A stretch of 64,000 nucleotides of DNA from Cryptomeria japonica (GCF_030272615.1 NC_081411.1:45147517-45211516), one strand, 5' to 3'. Shown: positions 10,241 through 21,791, counted from the first letter of the stretch. A program made the numbers and translations. Notes: generated by a model from the sequence alone, not told the origin.

Positions 10241-10830
10241 AAATAAATTTGATCAAATGGGTTTATGGGAAGACATAGTGTCGGTATGAACTAATCAGCA
10301 CACATTATCCATAGTTTTCACCATGAATACAGTTGTTTATAGTGGTTCGAAAGAGGTGGGTTTTTCTCGCTACCACTTGGGTCATTCTCTTCTCACTAGT
10401 AGTCCTAATGACCACACGGGAAGATAGGCCCTCTAAAGATTAAACAAAAAGAGCCTATTGCTCAAGACACAAAAGACAATGATTCAATTTTAGTGCACCA
10501 ATTGAAGTGTTTTCTATTCTATAAAAACAAGGCACACAATAAAAATCCAAAAGCCCTTGCCAAGGACCTGCAACAAAGAGTTGTTAGTAGTTTGGATTGT
10601 TTCAAATAATCACCCCTTCCTGCAAGCACACAAGTTAGGTAAATTTTAAACCCAAAAGACTTTGTGAAAACAGGGGCCTTCAACCAAATGATTTTGCTTT
10701 TAAGACAAGTTGCACCAATTTCGGTAGCTAGATCTGAAAATGTTAGCTCAAGATAAACTAGATCTAAAACTCTAAATGCAAAAATCTAAAAATTGAATCA
10801 ATAAAAACTCAAAATTTGAAACTGGTGAAC

Positions 10831-11062
10831 ACAGACGCGATTACCCTCGACACAGACACGACTCCATGACATAGACGTGACTAAAGAACTCAGACGCGTC
10901 TTATGGACACAGATGCGGCTAAAAGTAGCATAGACGCGGCTTCGTGACATAGACGCGCTTTCCTGGAACCTACAAAATAAAATATTGCCGATAACATAGA
11001 CGTTATTCCAGATGTCGCAGATGCGCCAGAAAATCAAAAACGCGATCCAAAAGTGCGCAGAC
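10831..11062. repeat. 20-bp minisatellite, CACAGACGCG core, seven to ten units
   Basis: Seven consecutive units of 18-21 bp run from 10831 to about 10968, as variants of ACAGACGCGACTNNNNGAC. Looser copies extend to 11062. The array is downstream of the TATA box in the element's orientation, so it would be transcribed. Confidence 0.75.
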
Positions 11063-11534
11063 GCGGAAATATCAAAATGCTGCCAAAAACGTCGGATCTG
11101 CAACTTCAAAATGCAAAATCTGCAACAAGGAAGTTAAATGCAAAAGGGACAAGAGTCCCACCGGGCATGCCAAAATGTATATGGTGAAAATGGATAATAA
11201 TAATAATGATATTGAAAGGCTAAATGAATTCAACCACAAAAACCCTAGCCTAACAACAACAAAGATCCACCATAACATATGAAGATAACCTAAGACAATG
11301 CAAATCAAACGAAATCACAAAGATTATACCATCACATGTCCAATAGGGTTTTGATCTCCATTTTTCCTATCTCTATTGATCTTGCTTGATATATTTGCTC
11401 TCAGATTTTATGTGCACAAGAGCTTAATAAAGAACGCAATGTGGTTGCAAGTAGGATCGTAGTGTAGTCAATTGATCAAGTAGTTAGGTCATTAGAATGA
11501 TTGATTAGGGTTTGATAATGAGGGAAGCATCTGC

Positions 11535-11541
11535 TTATATA
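11535..11541 (-). promoter_or_regulatory. TATA box of element B LTR
   Basis: The minus strand reads TCTATATAAGCAG, a good plant TATA box. It is about 420 bp inside the LTR, downstream of the AT-hairpin region, as expected for a U3 promoter. Confidence 0.55.
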
Positions 11542-11703
11542 GAAGACACTATAAGAAATGGAGGGATAAGATTAAGAGGTGTAAAAGGAGGTCAGCTATG
11601 ATTAGAGGGTAGGTAAAAGAAATAACAAAATAATGAAAGGGGTAGGTAGTGTATGAATTAAGAGATGAATGACATGTGTCATGGGTAGAAAAGGTTAATG
11701 AAT

Positions 11704-11932
11704 TAATTAAATAAATAAAGATTTATTTAATTAATAGAGGAAGTGAGATAATTAAATAAATAAAATATTTATTTAATTTAGGAAAAGGATAATTTAAATA
11801 AATGAATGTATTTATTTAAATGAGAAATAAAGCTAGAAGAGGATAAATGAATTAATTAAATAAATAAAGATCTATTTAATGAATAGAAGAATTAGGCTAA
11901 AATAATTAAATAAATAAAATATTTATTTAATT
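11704..11932. repeat. Five AT palindromes in the U3 of element B
   Basis: Five inverted repeats of the form TTAAATAAAT...ATTTATTTAA lie about 50 bp apart: 11704-11735, 11751-11779, 11791-11820, 11851-11884 and 11902-11932. Arms are 8-12 bp and loops 3-6 bp. The fifth has 12-bp perfect arms around AAA. They sit upstream of the TATA box. Confidence 0.8.
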
Positions 11933-11963
11933 AGACATGACAATTTTAGGTGTCTACACCCAT

Positions 11964-14440
11964 AAATGCAGAGGAGGAAGCTTCCTATTGGCACCTTGCA
12001 ATCATTCCTTTTGGATATGCAACCACACCTTGTCCTCGCCTTGAAAATTATGAGGAGTATGATGCCCATCTTGTCTCTCCTTATACTTCTTTTTGGTGTG
12101 TTCCAAAATTTCATGAACTTGTTGTTGTAGATGATGAATTCTATCGATGAACTAGACTGCCTTATCTTCCTCCTTACCAACATGTGGAACCAGATCAAGT
12201 TGAATAAGTGGTATGGCAACGTCCATGGGTGCAAGTGGCTGATAACCAAGGAAAACGTCAAATGGGCTGTGGCCAGTTGAACTGTGAATTGCCCTGTTGT
12301 ATCTATGCTGATCATATAGAAGACTTTTATCCCATGTGCAAGGATGTTTTGAGTGGTACATTCGTAGGATGTGTATGATCATCCGATTCACTACCTCTAT
12401 TTGGTCATCTGTTTGAGGGTGCAAAACATTAGACTTTGTCAATTTTGTGTCCATCTTTTCCCATAGTGTAGACTAGAACTTACTAAGAAACCTGATGTCT
12501 CTATCCGAGATAATGGTATTCGGCAGACCAAAATGAACCCAAATGTATTCAAGGAATAGCTTTACAGTGTCCTCTGCAAAAATGGTTTCCTTACATGCCA
12601 CTATTACTGCCATTTTCGAGAACCTATCTACCACAACATACACACAATCATGACCTCTTTTGGTGGTAGGAAGACCAGACATAAAGTCCATAGAAATTGA
12701 GTGCCAAGGTTTTTCAGGAACAGGAAGTGGTGAGTATAGCCCAAGTTTACAATTGGCAGGCTTAGCAATAGAACATGCGGTACAAGCTTGAATATATGAA
12801 ATAACATCATTCCGTAATTTTGGCCAATAGAATTACTTATGGAGTATAGCAGTAGTCTTACCTATACCAAAGTGACCAGCAACCTTACTATAGTGAGCTT
12901 CCCATATCAACCTTTTGTGTTCTGCATTAGGCACACAGATTTGGCCAAGGTGACAAAGCATTCCATCCTGCAAATAGAAATCATTCACTTTCTGTCCCTT
13001 CACTAATTGATTATAAACATATGCAAATTCAACATCATTCTCATGCAAGCAAGCCCAGGCTTCAGTTTGATGACCACATGAGTTCAAAACCATACTTATG
13101 GCTGCAATTGGAGGCCTACTCAAACAACCTACTACTTTGTTAATACTTCCCTTCTTGTGGCAAATATTGAGCTAAAATTGTTGAAGATATGTTGACCATC
13201 GTTGATGTCGATCATTCTACAACTTCTCTTGTGTTTGCAAAAATTGAAGGGGTTTGTGATCTATGTGGATGACAGTCTCCTTACCTAGAATGTAATGTTT
13301 CTATTGCTTACAAACTTGAACAATAGCATATAGTTCCTTGTCGTAAGTAGCATATCAATGCACTATATCAGAAAACGTCTGACTTTGATATGCAACTCGA
13401 TGACCATGCTGCATGAGGACTGCCTCTAGAGCATATTCTAATGCATCTGTTTGTATTTCAAATGACTATTGTAGGTGCGGAAGAGATAAAACTAGTGCAG
13501 AACATAACCTTTGTTTTAGCCCCTTGAATGTTTCTTGTTGAGCACTTGTCCATTTAAATTTTTCTTGTGTCCCCCCCCTCAATGACTGATTTAGAGGCCA
13601 AGATAGATAGGAAAATCCCAACACAAATTTGCGATAAAAGTTTGCCAACCCAAGGAAACTTCCTAACTCTGTGAGATTTCTAGGAGATGGCCAGTCTTTA
13701 ATCACCTGTATCTTCTCTGGATCAACATGGACACCCTCATTGTCAATGACATATCCTAAGTATCTGATACTTTGCATACCAAAGGAGCACTTTTCTTTGT
13801 TTGCATAAAGCCCATGTTCTTGTAAGGTTAAGAGAATTTTTTCCACATGTTGCAAATGTTCCTCCCAAGTTTTTTTGAAGATGAGTATGTCATCCATATA
13901 TACCACCACGAAGGAATCAGTGAATTGTCTAAGTATATCATTCATCATTCTCATGAATGTCACTGGGGCATTAGTTAGACCAAAAGGCATCACTAGTCAT
14001 TCAAACAATCCCTCTTTAGATTTGAACGATGTCTTCCATACATCTGCTGATTCAATTGGTACTTGATGGCACCCTAATTTCAAATCAATTTTGGTAAAGA
14101 ATTAGGGCCCTCTAAGCTGGTCCAAGAGGTCATATATCCAGGGAAGTGGATACCTATTTTTGACTGAAATTTTATTCAAGGCCCAATAGTCAATACAAAG
14201 TCTCTAGGTTCCATCCTTTTTCTTTGCTAGAACAATGGGGCTACCACAGGGTGATGCACTTGGATGAATATGTCCCTTCTCAATCAATTCTTGTATTTGC
14301 CTCTTAATCTCATTATTCCTTAATACTGACCTACGGTAGACAAGTTCATTAGGTAATGGGGTTCCTAGTATCAAATCAATAGTATGTCTCACTTGGCAAT
14401 GTGTAGGTACCCCAAGTTGGTAACTTAAACAGATTGTCAT
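11964..14440 (-). pseudogene. Element A pol: RT, RNase H and integrase, truncated by element B
   Basis: Domains in order on the minus strand. RT starts near 14370 with HTIDLILGTPLPN and SPIVLAKKKDG (about 14240), and has YMDDILIF at about 13900. RT thumb and connection include YLGYVIDNEGVHVDPEKI and FLGLANFYRKFV. A degraded RNase H lies at 13460-13130. The integrase zinc finger is near 12900 with GHFGIGKT. The integrase core has [26 protein letters not shown] and HPQTDDQIEVVNR (about 12690-12400), so D, D and E are all visible. The tail RIHHLQQQVHEIL and FQGEDKVWLHIQKE runs to about 11970, where element B interrupts it. Several in-frame stops and a one-base shift near 14411-14424 break it. 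Confidence 0.85.
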
Positions 14441-15998
14441 ATTTCATCAAAATTTGATCCATTGATTTTTTTTGTAGTGTTGTGGTGTTTGTGATGGTGT
14501 GGGAATTATAAATAGATTTATTTTCTTCTTCAGAACGAATCATCAATAAAATGAATGCTCCCATTTTGGCAACTAACCTCTTACATTGCTTGGCACTAAT
14601 CAAAGAGGTAGTGTATGTAGGGCTTACCTCTGGTGTATTTATGTTCACGTAATCTGATGGTCACGTTGCAAGGCCTGGACTCATAAACACCATGTTGCTA
14701 GTACATATATGGTTGTCCCAATAGAACATCACAAACATCTAAGGGAGCCACATCACAAATTACCTCATCTTTGAAAGGCGACATTGCTGGTGCACCTGGA
14801 CATCTCTTACTTGACTAACCCATCCCATTGAATAGGGTTGCGGGTGGGTTGTTGTTTTCAGATTTAGTCTCTTCACAATCTCTGCTGATATTAGATTCTT
14901 TTGACTTTCGCCATCAACAATAAAGTGTAGGGCTTTTCCTTCGAGCCACATTTGTGAATGGAACAATCTCTCCTCATCCTTCTGGGGAAATATCCTTGTA
15001 GTAGCTACCATGGCATATGGATCAGCCTCAATGACCTGTTCATGATTTCCTTCTGTGCATGTTTCTACCACCTTAGATTCTGCCTTGTCTTCATGCGTCT
15101 CCATCATTAAGCTTTTGATGCTTCTACAATCTTTTGTATTATGTGAGGGACTCTTATGGAATTCACACCACATACCGTTTTCTTGTCTCTTCTTCATACT
15201 CCATGTCTTATTTGTGGGTGAATTGGGAGAGGGTTCCTTAGAGGTTTGTTTCCATGTAGTTTTGCCACCTTCACTCTTCCATCTATTGTTTGTGAAATTA
15301 TCTCTCCTTACTTTGTGTTTGTATTTCCCCTCAATTTTGGTAGCAAATTTATATGCACTAGGTAAAGTCTCTATGTTCAGGAATTCCATTTTGGTTTGGA
15401 TGTACCTGTGGAGTCCACTCTGATATTTCAAAACTTGGTGCTTCTCAGAATCTTTGATGCCAAGCTTTGTTGTTAAGGCATGAAACATATTAGTATATTC
15501 CTAAACAGTTTGGTCCTTCTTCTGTTGAAGCAATTGCCATTGCATATATTTATGTTCGTATGTATCAATAGGAAAATATTTTTCCTTTATGTGCTACATG
15601 AATTCTCCCCATGTGGGTTTTTGATAAAAAATAAAAGTGCTGCCATTTTTTGTTGCCCTAGATGCTAACTTTGCTTCCCACAAATCTTTCACATAGTTTT
15701 CAGCTTTGAGGAAAGCAAAAGTAATCTTCTCTTCATCTGAGAGCTGATTGACAGAGAAATATCTTTCTATTTTTGAAACCTAATAATCAACAGCATCTGC
15801 ATCGATCTTTCCTTGGAATGTGGGTATATCGAAATTCACTTGCACCTTGAATGGTGTATGCCCTATGAATGGTGGGTTTGCTGGTGACCCATGACTTTCC
15901 AGCAATTGCTTGAACCGCTCCATCATTTCTTCACGTTGTTTTGCTAGTGCACCTTCAACTAATGTTTTAATGTCATCGTTTGTCTGCAACTTAGCCAT
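14376..15998 (-). pseudogene. Element A gag and protease
   Basis: The ATG at 15996-15998 starts a gag frame (MAKLQTNDD...). It continues through TAG codons at 15780 and two more near 15600-15490 into a gag core with KHQVLKYQSGLHRYIQTKM and ATKIEGKYKHK. A zinc-knuckle-like motif CEFHKSPSHNTKDC is at about 15170. The protease follows with FIVDGESQKNLISAEIVKRL near 14915, where the usual D-S-G reads D-G-E. Further protease and RT-leader sequence reaches KYDNLFKLPTWG at 14430, after which the frame shifts by one base into pol. Without the stops this would be one gag-pro polyprotein. Confidence 0.8.
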
Positions 15999-16105
15999 CT
16001 ACGATCGCGTGCGTCTCTAAGGAAGGTAGTCTGAAGAATTCCTTGTTTCCAAGCCCAATCTTTGATATGTTGATCGCGTGTGATATGACATATAGGAGTG
16101 AATTT

Positions 16106-16117
16106 GCTCTGATACCA
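16106..16117 (-). other. Primer binding site of element A
   Basis: The minus strand reads TGGTATCAGAGC, complementary to the 3' end of plant initiator tRNA-Met. It is one base from the LTR end (CA at 16119-16120). Confidence 0.9.
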
Positions 16118-16118
16118 T

Positions 16119-16612
16119 TGATCTGAATTATGGATTCGGATGACAACACTTGAGTGAGAACCTGCGATATTGTAAATTCTGTTACAAGAACCAGAAATCA
16201 TAGAATTGAAGCAAGCCAAAAAAAATAATCTATTTCATTCGAAATCCCAACATATAGAAGTTCATGAGATTCCAAGAGTCACAAAAACCTCTTGAGAATC
16301 GAAGTCCAACAGTCACATTTGTTCATTATATAATAAAATCTAAAAACTATGAAATTTTCAAACAAACTATATGAAATTTTATCTTAACTTCAACTAGACA
16401 TAACTTTCTGTTCGGGACTCAAAATTACGAGCCGTTGATCTCGTTGGAAAGGTCTCCAAGAGTTGTAGACACAAATATGAAAGAGCATACGTAAACTATC
16501 CTTGCTTGCCGCTTTCAAGGGCTAAAAATGCCCTTAAGACCTTCAAAAATGCAAATTACTAAGATATAGACAAACTAAAGTTAAAAAAGTATAATTCAAA
16601 TTTTCTTTTACA
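16119..16612 (-). repeat. Element A 5' LTR
   Basis: The 494-bp LTR is bounded by TG at 16612-16611 and CA at 16120-16119 on the minus strand. The start is supported by the paralogous segment at 26.2 kb, where homology resumes right beyond 16612. The expected target duplication is TGCAA (16613-16617). A TATA-like ATTATATAATG occurs on the minus strand near 16335. No ORF. Confidence 0.7.
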
Positions 16613-17143
16613 TGCAACTTCTTTGCAACTTGGCAGAGTTATTCAAGTAAGAAACGAGCATTACATATTAATTTTCACTTCCATAAATTTAGAAATTTCA
16701 TTACACCAATAAAATGATGCAGCATTGGGCCAACCAACACTTGCTAAATGGTAATATATGATAGTAGAACTATATGGCATGCCGGTATTCAACGTGGAGA
16801 ACTGCTTCCCACAGAGACGACCAGTACATTGAGTGCACACAGTGAAAAGATGTGAATATAATAGCAATCACATCAATTTCCATGTTATTTAGGATAGTCA
16901 TGAAAAAGCTGATACCGCAAACTAATGTGAATTCAGATGATCTCACTTAAAATGTCCTAATCGACCATCTACATAGAGACACCATAACTGCAACCTATCA
17001 ACTTTTTAGAGAAAACACTGTAATATGTATCCACACATAAACGATAGAGCAACAGATGATATGGAAATCTCTATACCTACTTATTGCAGATAATATGGTA
17101 TATATAAAAAAGTAGTAGTGCGTGCGCTAAGGCTGCTTGATTT

Positions 17144-17434
17144 TTACTTTGCGGGTGGAGGAAATGGAATGAAGGGAAAAGGGCGAGGAGCAGACGGAGT
17201 GCGTGGGAAGGTGAAAAAAGGAGGGCGAGAAGCAGACGGAGTGCGTGGGAAGGTGAAAAAGGGAGGACGAGAAGCAGACGGAGTTCGTGGAAGGGTGAAA
17301 AAGGGAGGACGAGAGGGAGGAGCCTGCAAAAGATGACGGCTTTTCTGTATATCTCTTGCCCACAGACAGGCGCTCAACTCCATCAATAACAAAAGTGCAG
17401 TAGCCAACACTAAACAAGCCCGGCGGGAAAATAT
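17144..17434 (-). pseudogene. Secreted proline-rich protein, copy 1 (start codon lost)
   Basis: The frame is 96 codons plus TAA and is paralogous to 26746-26991. The position matching the paralog's ATG is ATA (17432-17434). The first in-frame ATG is at 17381-17383, inside the signal peptide, so secretion may be lost. The deduced protein has a hydrophobic leader (LVLATALLLLMELSACLWA), then RDIQKSRHLLQAPPSRPP. Three tandem repeats of about 12 residues follow (PPFFTFPRTPSASR type), then the C-terminus PFPFIPFPPPAK. The repeat-number difference and a one-codon insertion in the leader both keep frame. A TATA box lies 108 bp upstream of the ATA. Function is unknown; proline-rich cell-wall or peptide-precursor roles are possible. 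Confidence 0.6.
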
Positions 17435-17541
17435 TTTAACTGTAACTGAAAGAAATTAGAGAGCCGTCAAGTCCAGCCTGATTAGTTTTGTAGAGAATGT
17501 ATGTCTTCTCCTGTGTTAGAGGATACGTGAGTTGGGTCTCA

Positions 17542-17547
17542 TATATA
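17542..17547 (-). promoter_or_regulatory. TATA box of secreted-protein gene copy 1
   Basis: The minus strand reads GGCTATTATATATGAGACC, identical around the TATA to the paralog at 27075-27080. Confidence 0.6.
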
Positions 17548-18534
17548 ATAGCCTAGAAAGTGGAAACCATAAATTTCTGCCAACTCATTTGCACGAATGA
17601 ATAGCAGGGCGGTCGGTTCTGAAGATAAATTTGTCCGGATTTCTTGTGGAATAAAAATGTATATATTCAGGCTCATACGATGTAAATTATGTGAATGAGC
17701 CATGGAACATGAAATAATCCTTGTCATTAAAATTGGAGTTACTATCAGTAAATGTGATTGAGAGAGTAGGTCCCTGTCTTTGAGTGTGCATGTCGATCTC
17801 GTAAGAGGTGCAATTAGATGTACTCAGAGAAGCCTTTAACACCGCATGGCAGTAGATGTACGCACCTCAATGTCCTAGGTTCTGTCATGAAACTAAATGT
17901 ACCTAGTTTAGGGAAAGATACTAAGTTTTTTCAATGGAAGTAATAAGATTTCGACTTGCTACCTATTTTCCTTTCAGCTATATCAAAAACATGATTTCGA
18001 CTAGTTACCTATTTTTCGTTCTAGCAATTGTTTTTATTGATTTTGTAAGAAAATGATTTCGACTTCTTTCTCCTTTAAGAGTTGTAACTGAAGTAGTTAG
18101 ATTTGACCGTCAAATTATTATTCTATAAAAAACTATTTAACGGATTAGTGTTCCCACACGCATATAGAGCAACTAAAGTTTTTTTTAATTTTTTAATAAA
18201 TATTATCTTTTTAGTTTTATTAAGATAAAAATATACAACATTGAAGAAAAATGGGAGGGTGATAGAGATGCACACCTACAAAGTTTTTAAGTGGATAAAG
18301 TCCAAATAAAAGATTACTTCAAAAGGAGGGAAGAGGGAACCTACTCCCAAGCACTACTAGTTCTTATTGTACCTTGAGAATTGGTTATATCCATGTTTAC
18401 GAGTACATTATGGAGAAGATTGTCCAAAGGACTCTAGACATAGTTTAGTGGGTGCTCCCCTAATGATCTAATAACTCCTAGATGAGAAAAACAAAATGCA
18501 AATTTAGGAATGTGCATTTGGACCCACATAAGTA

Positions 18535-19230
18535 TGTTAGAACATACCATGACTTCATGGTAAAAATACAAAGTCGTGTCACACTTTTTACCATGATATC
18601 AAATGCACCAAGAAAAGTGGGTTAATTTAGGTAACATAATTTCAAACCAAATGCATTGGACTTAAAGGTGCCATGTGCCAAAAAAGGAATAAAGATACCA
18701 TTATAGCTTATGTTGATTCACCATAGGAAAATGGGGGGAAAGGCACTAATAACCTTGATGAGGTCTATAATTATGAAAAAGTATGTTTAGGTAGTATCAT
18801 TTCCAAACCTTTAACCAAAGTTTAATAATCCTAAATTCTACTTTGTGAAGCATCTAGGCATTGAAGTAATAAGGACACATTTATGTAGTTACTTATTAAT
18901 TAGGTCCTTTATTTTTTTTCAATTAAGCTAAACTTAGGTTCTTTTTTGTTATCTATAGTTTTCTTTTCTAATCCTACTTTTCATTGCTTTAGTTCTTATA
19001 ATTTTCACAATTAGGGTTTTGTACCTAGTGCATCTCTTGCTCTCTATAAAAGTGATTCCTTAATTCATTGTAATTGTATCTCCAATATTGTTTTGTGCAA
19101 TAATACATAATTCTTTGGTTGTTATAGAGCATATTACCTTTGCTTGATCTCTTTTCTATGATAGGTGTGTTTATTGTAGATGAATCTTGGTTGCTATAGT
19201 TTATCATCAACTCCTACACGGTATCAAAGC
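18535..19230 (+). repeat. Copia-like LTR followed by PBS
   Basis: A likely LTR runs from TGTTAGAACATACC (18535) to CTCCTACA (19218), 684 bp. It has a TATAAAAG at 19045-19052. It is directly followed by CGGTATCAAAGC (19219-19230), a mutated initiator-Met primer binding site. Downstream sequence to about 20150 has no gag or pol, so this is a truncated element. The same LTR occurs three times in the second segment. Confidence 0.55.
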
Positions 19231-20150
19231 AACTCTGTCAAATTCCTATCCATATGCTCGAGGGATCCACTTTGGGGTGATTTTTCAATACGCATTGGAC
19301 TATAATGGACCCGCTTTACCTCGTCAAAAGATTTCCATTTTTAGAAACTTTCTAGTTTCAAAATGTTTCTATTTTTGTACAATGTCTATTTTAAAAACAT
19401 TCCATTTTTGGAAATGTTCTGTTTTGACAAAGTTACTATGCAAAAAAAGTTTCTATTTTCATAAACCCTTCTATCTTTTCAAGCCCTAATTGACATGTTA
19501 GTTTTTTGGTTGTAACATGCTCATACAAAGTCAAAATTGTGAAAACACAATATCATTAAAAAATTGGCTCTAGCATTGATCTGAATCTACAAGTGTTTTT
19601 ACCAAATTCTACTCCAATTTTCAGTATTAGGCCACCAAATTAGCCTTAAGTTTTGCACTTACAGGGCCATATCTTACATATCTATACTTTGCGTTTTGAA
19701 AACTAGGCATTATTGGGAATCTCATTCAATGCTCTATTCAAATCTACTACTATTTTTTTATATTTATCCCCATGTATGTTAAATTCTTTTTTTTTTCTTT
19801 TCACTATCTGGTTAATTACTTGGATGTTTTGACACTTGGGATGGTTAAATTTTTTAGAGAGAGTTGCATTAGGCATTGCTTTGCATGTGCTGAGATTCTT
19901 GGGGTCTCATTATTTTATTTGAAGAGGTATCATGGGGATTTTTATTCATCCTTCAATTGTCGACCTAGAAAAGGGCAATTATGAGTCTTTGAGTCTTTGC
20001 TATATAACATCCTGATACATATTAGCTGGGCAAATATGTTTCCTTATTTGTATAGGTCATACTTGAACCAATGAATCTAAGAGGTAAATCAACTTAGGGT
20101 AATGTAATAGACCATGTTGCAGGTGTGATTTCTTCTAGGGTTGATTATGA
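19231..20150 (+). other. Leader-like sequence after the LTR, no gene
   Basis: AT-rich, with recurring TTTCTATTTT and TTTTTGGAAA words between 19330 and 19490. It is paralogous to 31785-32605. No protein domain is seen. Confidence 0.5.
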
Positions 20151-20211
20151 CATTATGTGAGTTGTATTAAACCTCTAGTGTCATCACACACTTTGGACCC
20201 AACTTTAAGAT

Positions 20212-20457
20212 ATGCATGAAGAACCCCACATCTCTCCTCTCCGAGAGGATCCTACAATAGATTGTCTTCTTCCCCTTGCACATGTAGATTTCATACCCTT
20301 TGATGATGATACTTTAGAAGAGCTTATGTATATCACAAGATATTCTAATGGATCAAAGGCATATCTTCATGTTCATACTCCTCACATTGAGATCCCATCT
20401 CAACCACCTTCGTCTTTTGTTGTCCTTGATCAGATTGGAATTAGCTTGAATGCATAG
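20212..20457 (+). CDS. Unrecognised 81-codon ORF
   Basis: The frame contains DCLLPLAHVDFIPFDDDTLEE and PSQPPSSFVVLDQIG. It starts at an ATG and stops at 20457, with no clear continuation. Its composition looks more protein-like than its surroundings, but I do not recognise the family. It may be a retroelement remnant, since it lies just beyond copy 1 of the duplicated segment and is not present in copy 2 within the window. Confidence 0.25.
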   Translation: MHEEPHISPLREDPTIDCLLPLAHVDFIPFDDDTLEELMYITRYSNGSKAYLHVHTPHIEIPSQPPSSFVVLDQIGISLNA

Positions 20458-20459
20458 AC

Positions 20460-21600
20460 TCCATTGATTTAGTGCAATGGGATATTATTCATCAAGGCAT
20501 AGCTACTTGGGATTATAATCTTTGTTAATGGAGCCTCAGATTGCATATCTAGAGGACTATCTTGAGGATATCTATCTCCTCTTTGTTGATAGCCACATCA
20601 GTGTTTTCAAACCATTTTCATCACCCATGGAGCTTGTTCTTCATCTTTTTTTCTAAAGTGTTTATTTGTCACCTCCTACATTGATTGTTCATGTACCCTT
20701 TTGGTTTATGGCATCATCATCTTTTATGGACATAGCAACATTTGAGATATTTTTATAGGTACATGGATTTTGGATTTGGATTCCTACATTTTCAAGATTA
20801 TGGGTGTGGTTTTCTCATATCTTTAGTGGATTTGTTTCTTTCGATAGGATGTTTGTGGCTAGTGGATTATGATCTATCTTCAAGAATTCATCATTGGCAT
20901 GGGAGCTACTTCTTCACTCAGGGGATTCCTATCCTTATTTTCTCTCTCTTATGGGGGATATTAATTTTGCTCAATAGCCTTATGGAGAGCAATCAAATTG
21001 GACCCAAAATGTTTGCCTCTCGCTAATATATCCTATTCATTTTATACTTTTGATAATAAATAAATATGATACCTTGATGAGGTTTGAGTTGTTGATGTAT
21101 TTTGAGGCTAAAATAAATTAAGTGTAAATTTTCCATGATTAGATAAGGGATGAAAAATACTATTATGTATCATTAAAACTTGCACACTGTGCAGGGAATT
21201 CAAACACTTTGAAGGGTAGAAGGGTTCACTTTCATGGATGTGATCCAAGGATGACCCATTTTTACACAGATTTTTTTAGAGGTAGAGATCATTGAAAAGT
21301 TAACATCTAAGCACTTAATACCAACTTATATTGGAAGGAAAAAGGAACCTGTAGTAGGAAAAATGAAACTATCATGCACCTTGGTGAAGATGTTGGATTG
21401 ACCACATGTTCTGTGATGAAATTGTTGTGTATATACATGTTGTGTAAATTATTGTGCAATGTTAGGTTCACACTTAGGATTAGGTTTATCTTGGTCAATA
21501 AAGTTCACAACATTGTTGGCTTCATTAATAATCAACAATAGCTATAAAGTCTCTATTTCCATGCTCAACAATATTGGTAGAATTGCAAGGAAAAAGATTG
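20460..21600. other. AT-rich sequence, nothing recognised
   Basis: Short open frames such as 20742-21026 (+) are hydrophobic and lack any motif I know. No repeat boundary is visible. Confidence 0.4.
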
Positions 21601-21608
21601 ATAAGGAT

Positions 21609-21791
21609 TTACAAGTTTTTATTAAGAGGAACTATGAATTTATTAAATTTATCATTTACACCATCCACCACTATAGCATTAGAATCAACAAGATCTTTAA
21701 TTTCATGCTTCAAATGTATATATTTATTCATGTCATGCCTAGGCTGACAATGGTATTGAATAATGCCTTTTGATTCAAAAGATGGAGGCAA
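21609..21791 (-). pseudogene. Gypsy gag remnant, zinc-knuckle region
   Basis: The minus-strand frame contains IIQYHCQPRHDMNKYIHLKH and EIKDLVDSNAI. This matches the 'C.YH...GHDT..C..LKH.I.DLID' pattern near the knuckle of Tat-type Gypsy gag, with the cysteines partly lost. It is likely part of the same gag as 23779-24250, separated by a later insertion. Confidence 0.55.

Larger units (their letters stand above)
1..11958 (-). mobile_element. Element B: Tat-like Ty3/Gypsy element, RT-less, left end outside window
   Basis: The 5' LTR begins on the minus strand at 11958 with TGTAGACACC. Immediately beyond it, element A integrase resumes, so B is inserted in A. Reading leftward come U3 with AT hairpins, a TATA box, a long LTR/leader, gag (8927-6783), protease (6780-5808), an integrase tail (to 4809), a noncoding spacer, and an antisense PMD pseudogene (1201-3093). 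No copy of the LTR start is seen at 1-4500, so the 3' LTR should lie left of the window. The protease and integrase-tail signatures match Tat-lineage Gypsy elements from family knowledge. That the PMD region belongs to B is inferred from the missing 3' LTR and from a 20-bp minisatellite shared by both ends. Confidence 0.7.
10241..11958 (-). repeat. Element B 5' LTR (lower boundary unresolved)
   Basis: The LTR start on the minus strand is at 11958 (TGTAGACACC...), directly abutting element A pol. It contains five AT hairpins, a TATA box at 11535-11541 and a minisatellite at 10831-11062. The CA end and PBS were not located, so the lower limit could lie between about 10.3 and 9.9 kb. No gene is seen in this stretch. 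Confidence 0.6.
11964..16612 (-). mobile_element. Element A: Ty3/Gypsy element, split by insertion of element B
   Basis: Minus-strand order is 5' LTR (16612-16119), PBS (16117-16106), gag (from 15998), protease, RT, RNase H, and integrase, which runs into the LTR of element B at 11958. The 3' part of A must lie left of element B, outside the window. The bases 11959-11963 (CCCAT) are the expected target duplication of B. A itself sits beside a duplicated host-like segment; the paralogous segment at 26.2 kb lacks it. Confidence 0.85.
16613..20150. repeat. Segmental duplication, copy 1
   Basis: This segment aligns collinearly with 26160-32605. Shared parts are the 3' flank of the secreted-protein gene, the gene and its promoter, an AT-rich region, and an LTR with PBS and downstream leader. 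Homology ends near 20150 after a shared CTTCTAGGGTT. Copy 1 holds the LTR-containing block once, whereas copy 2 has it three times. Confidence 0.8.
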
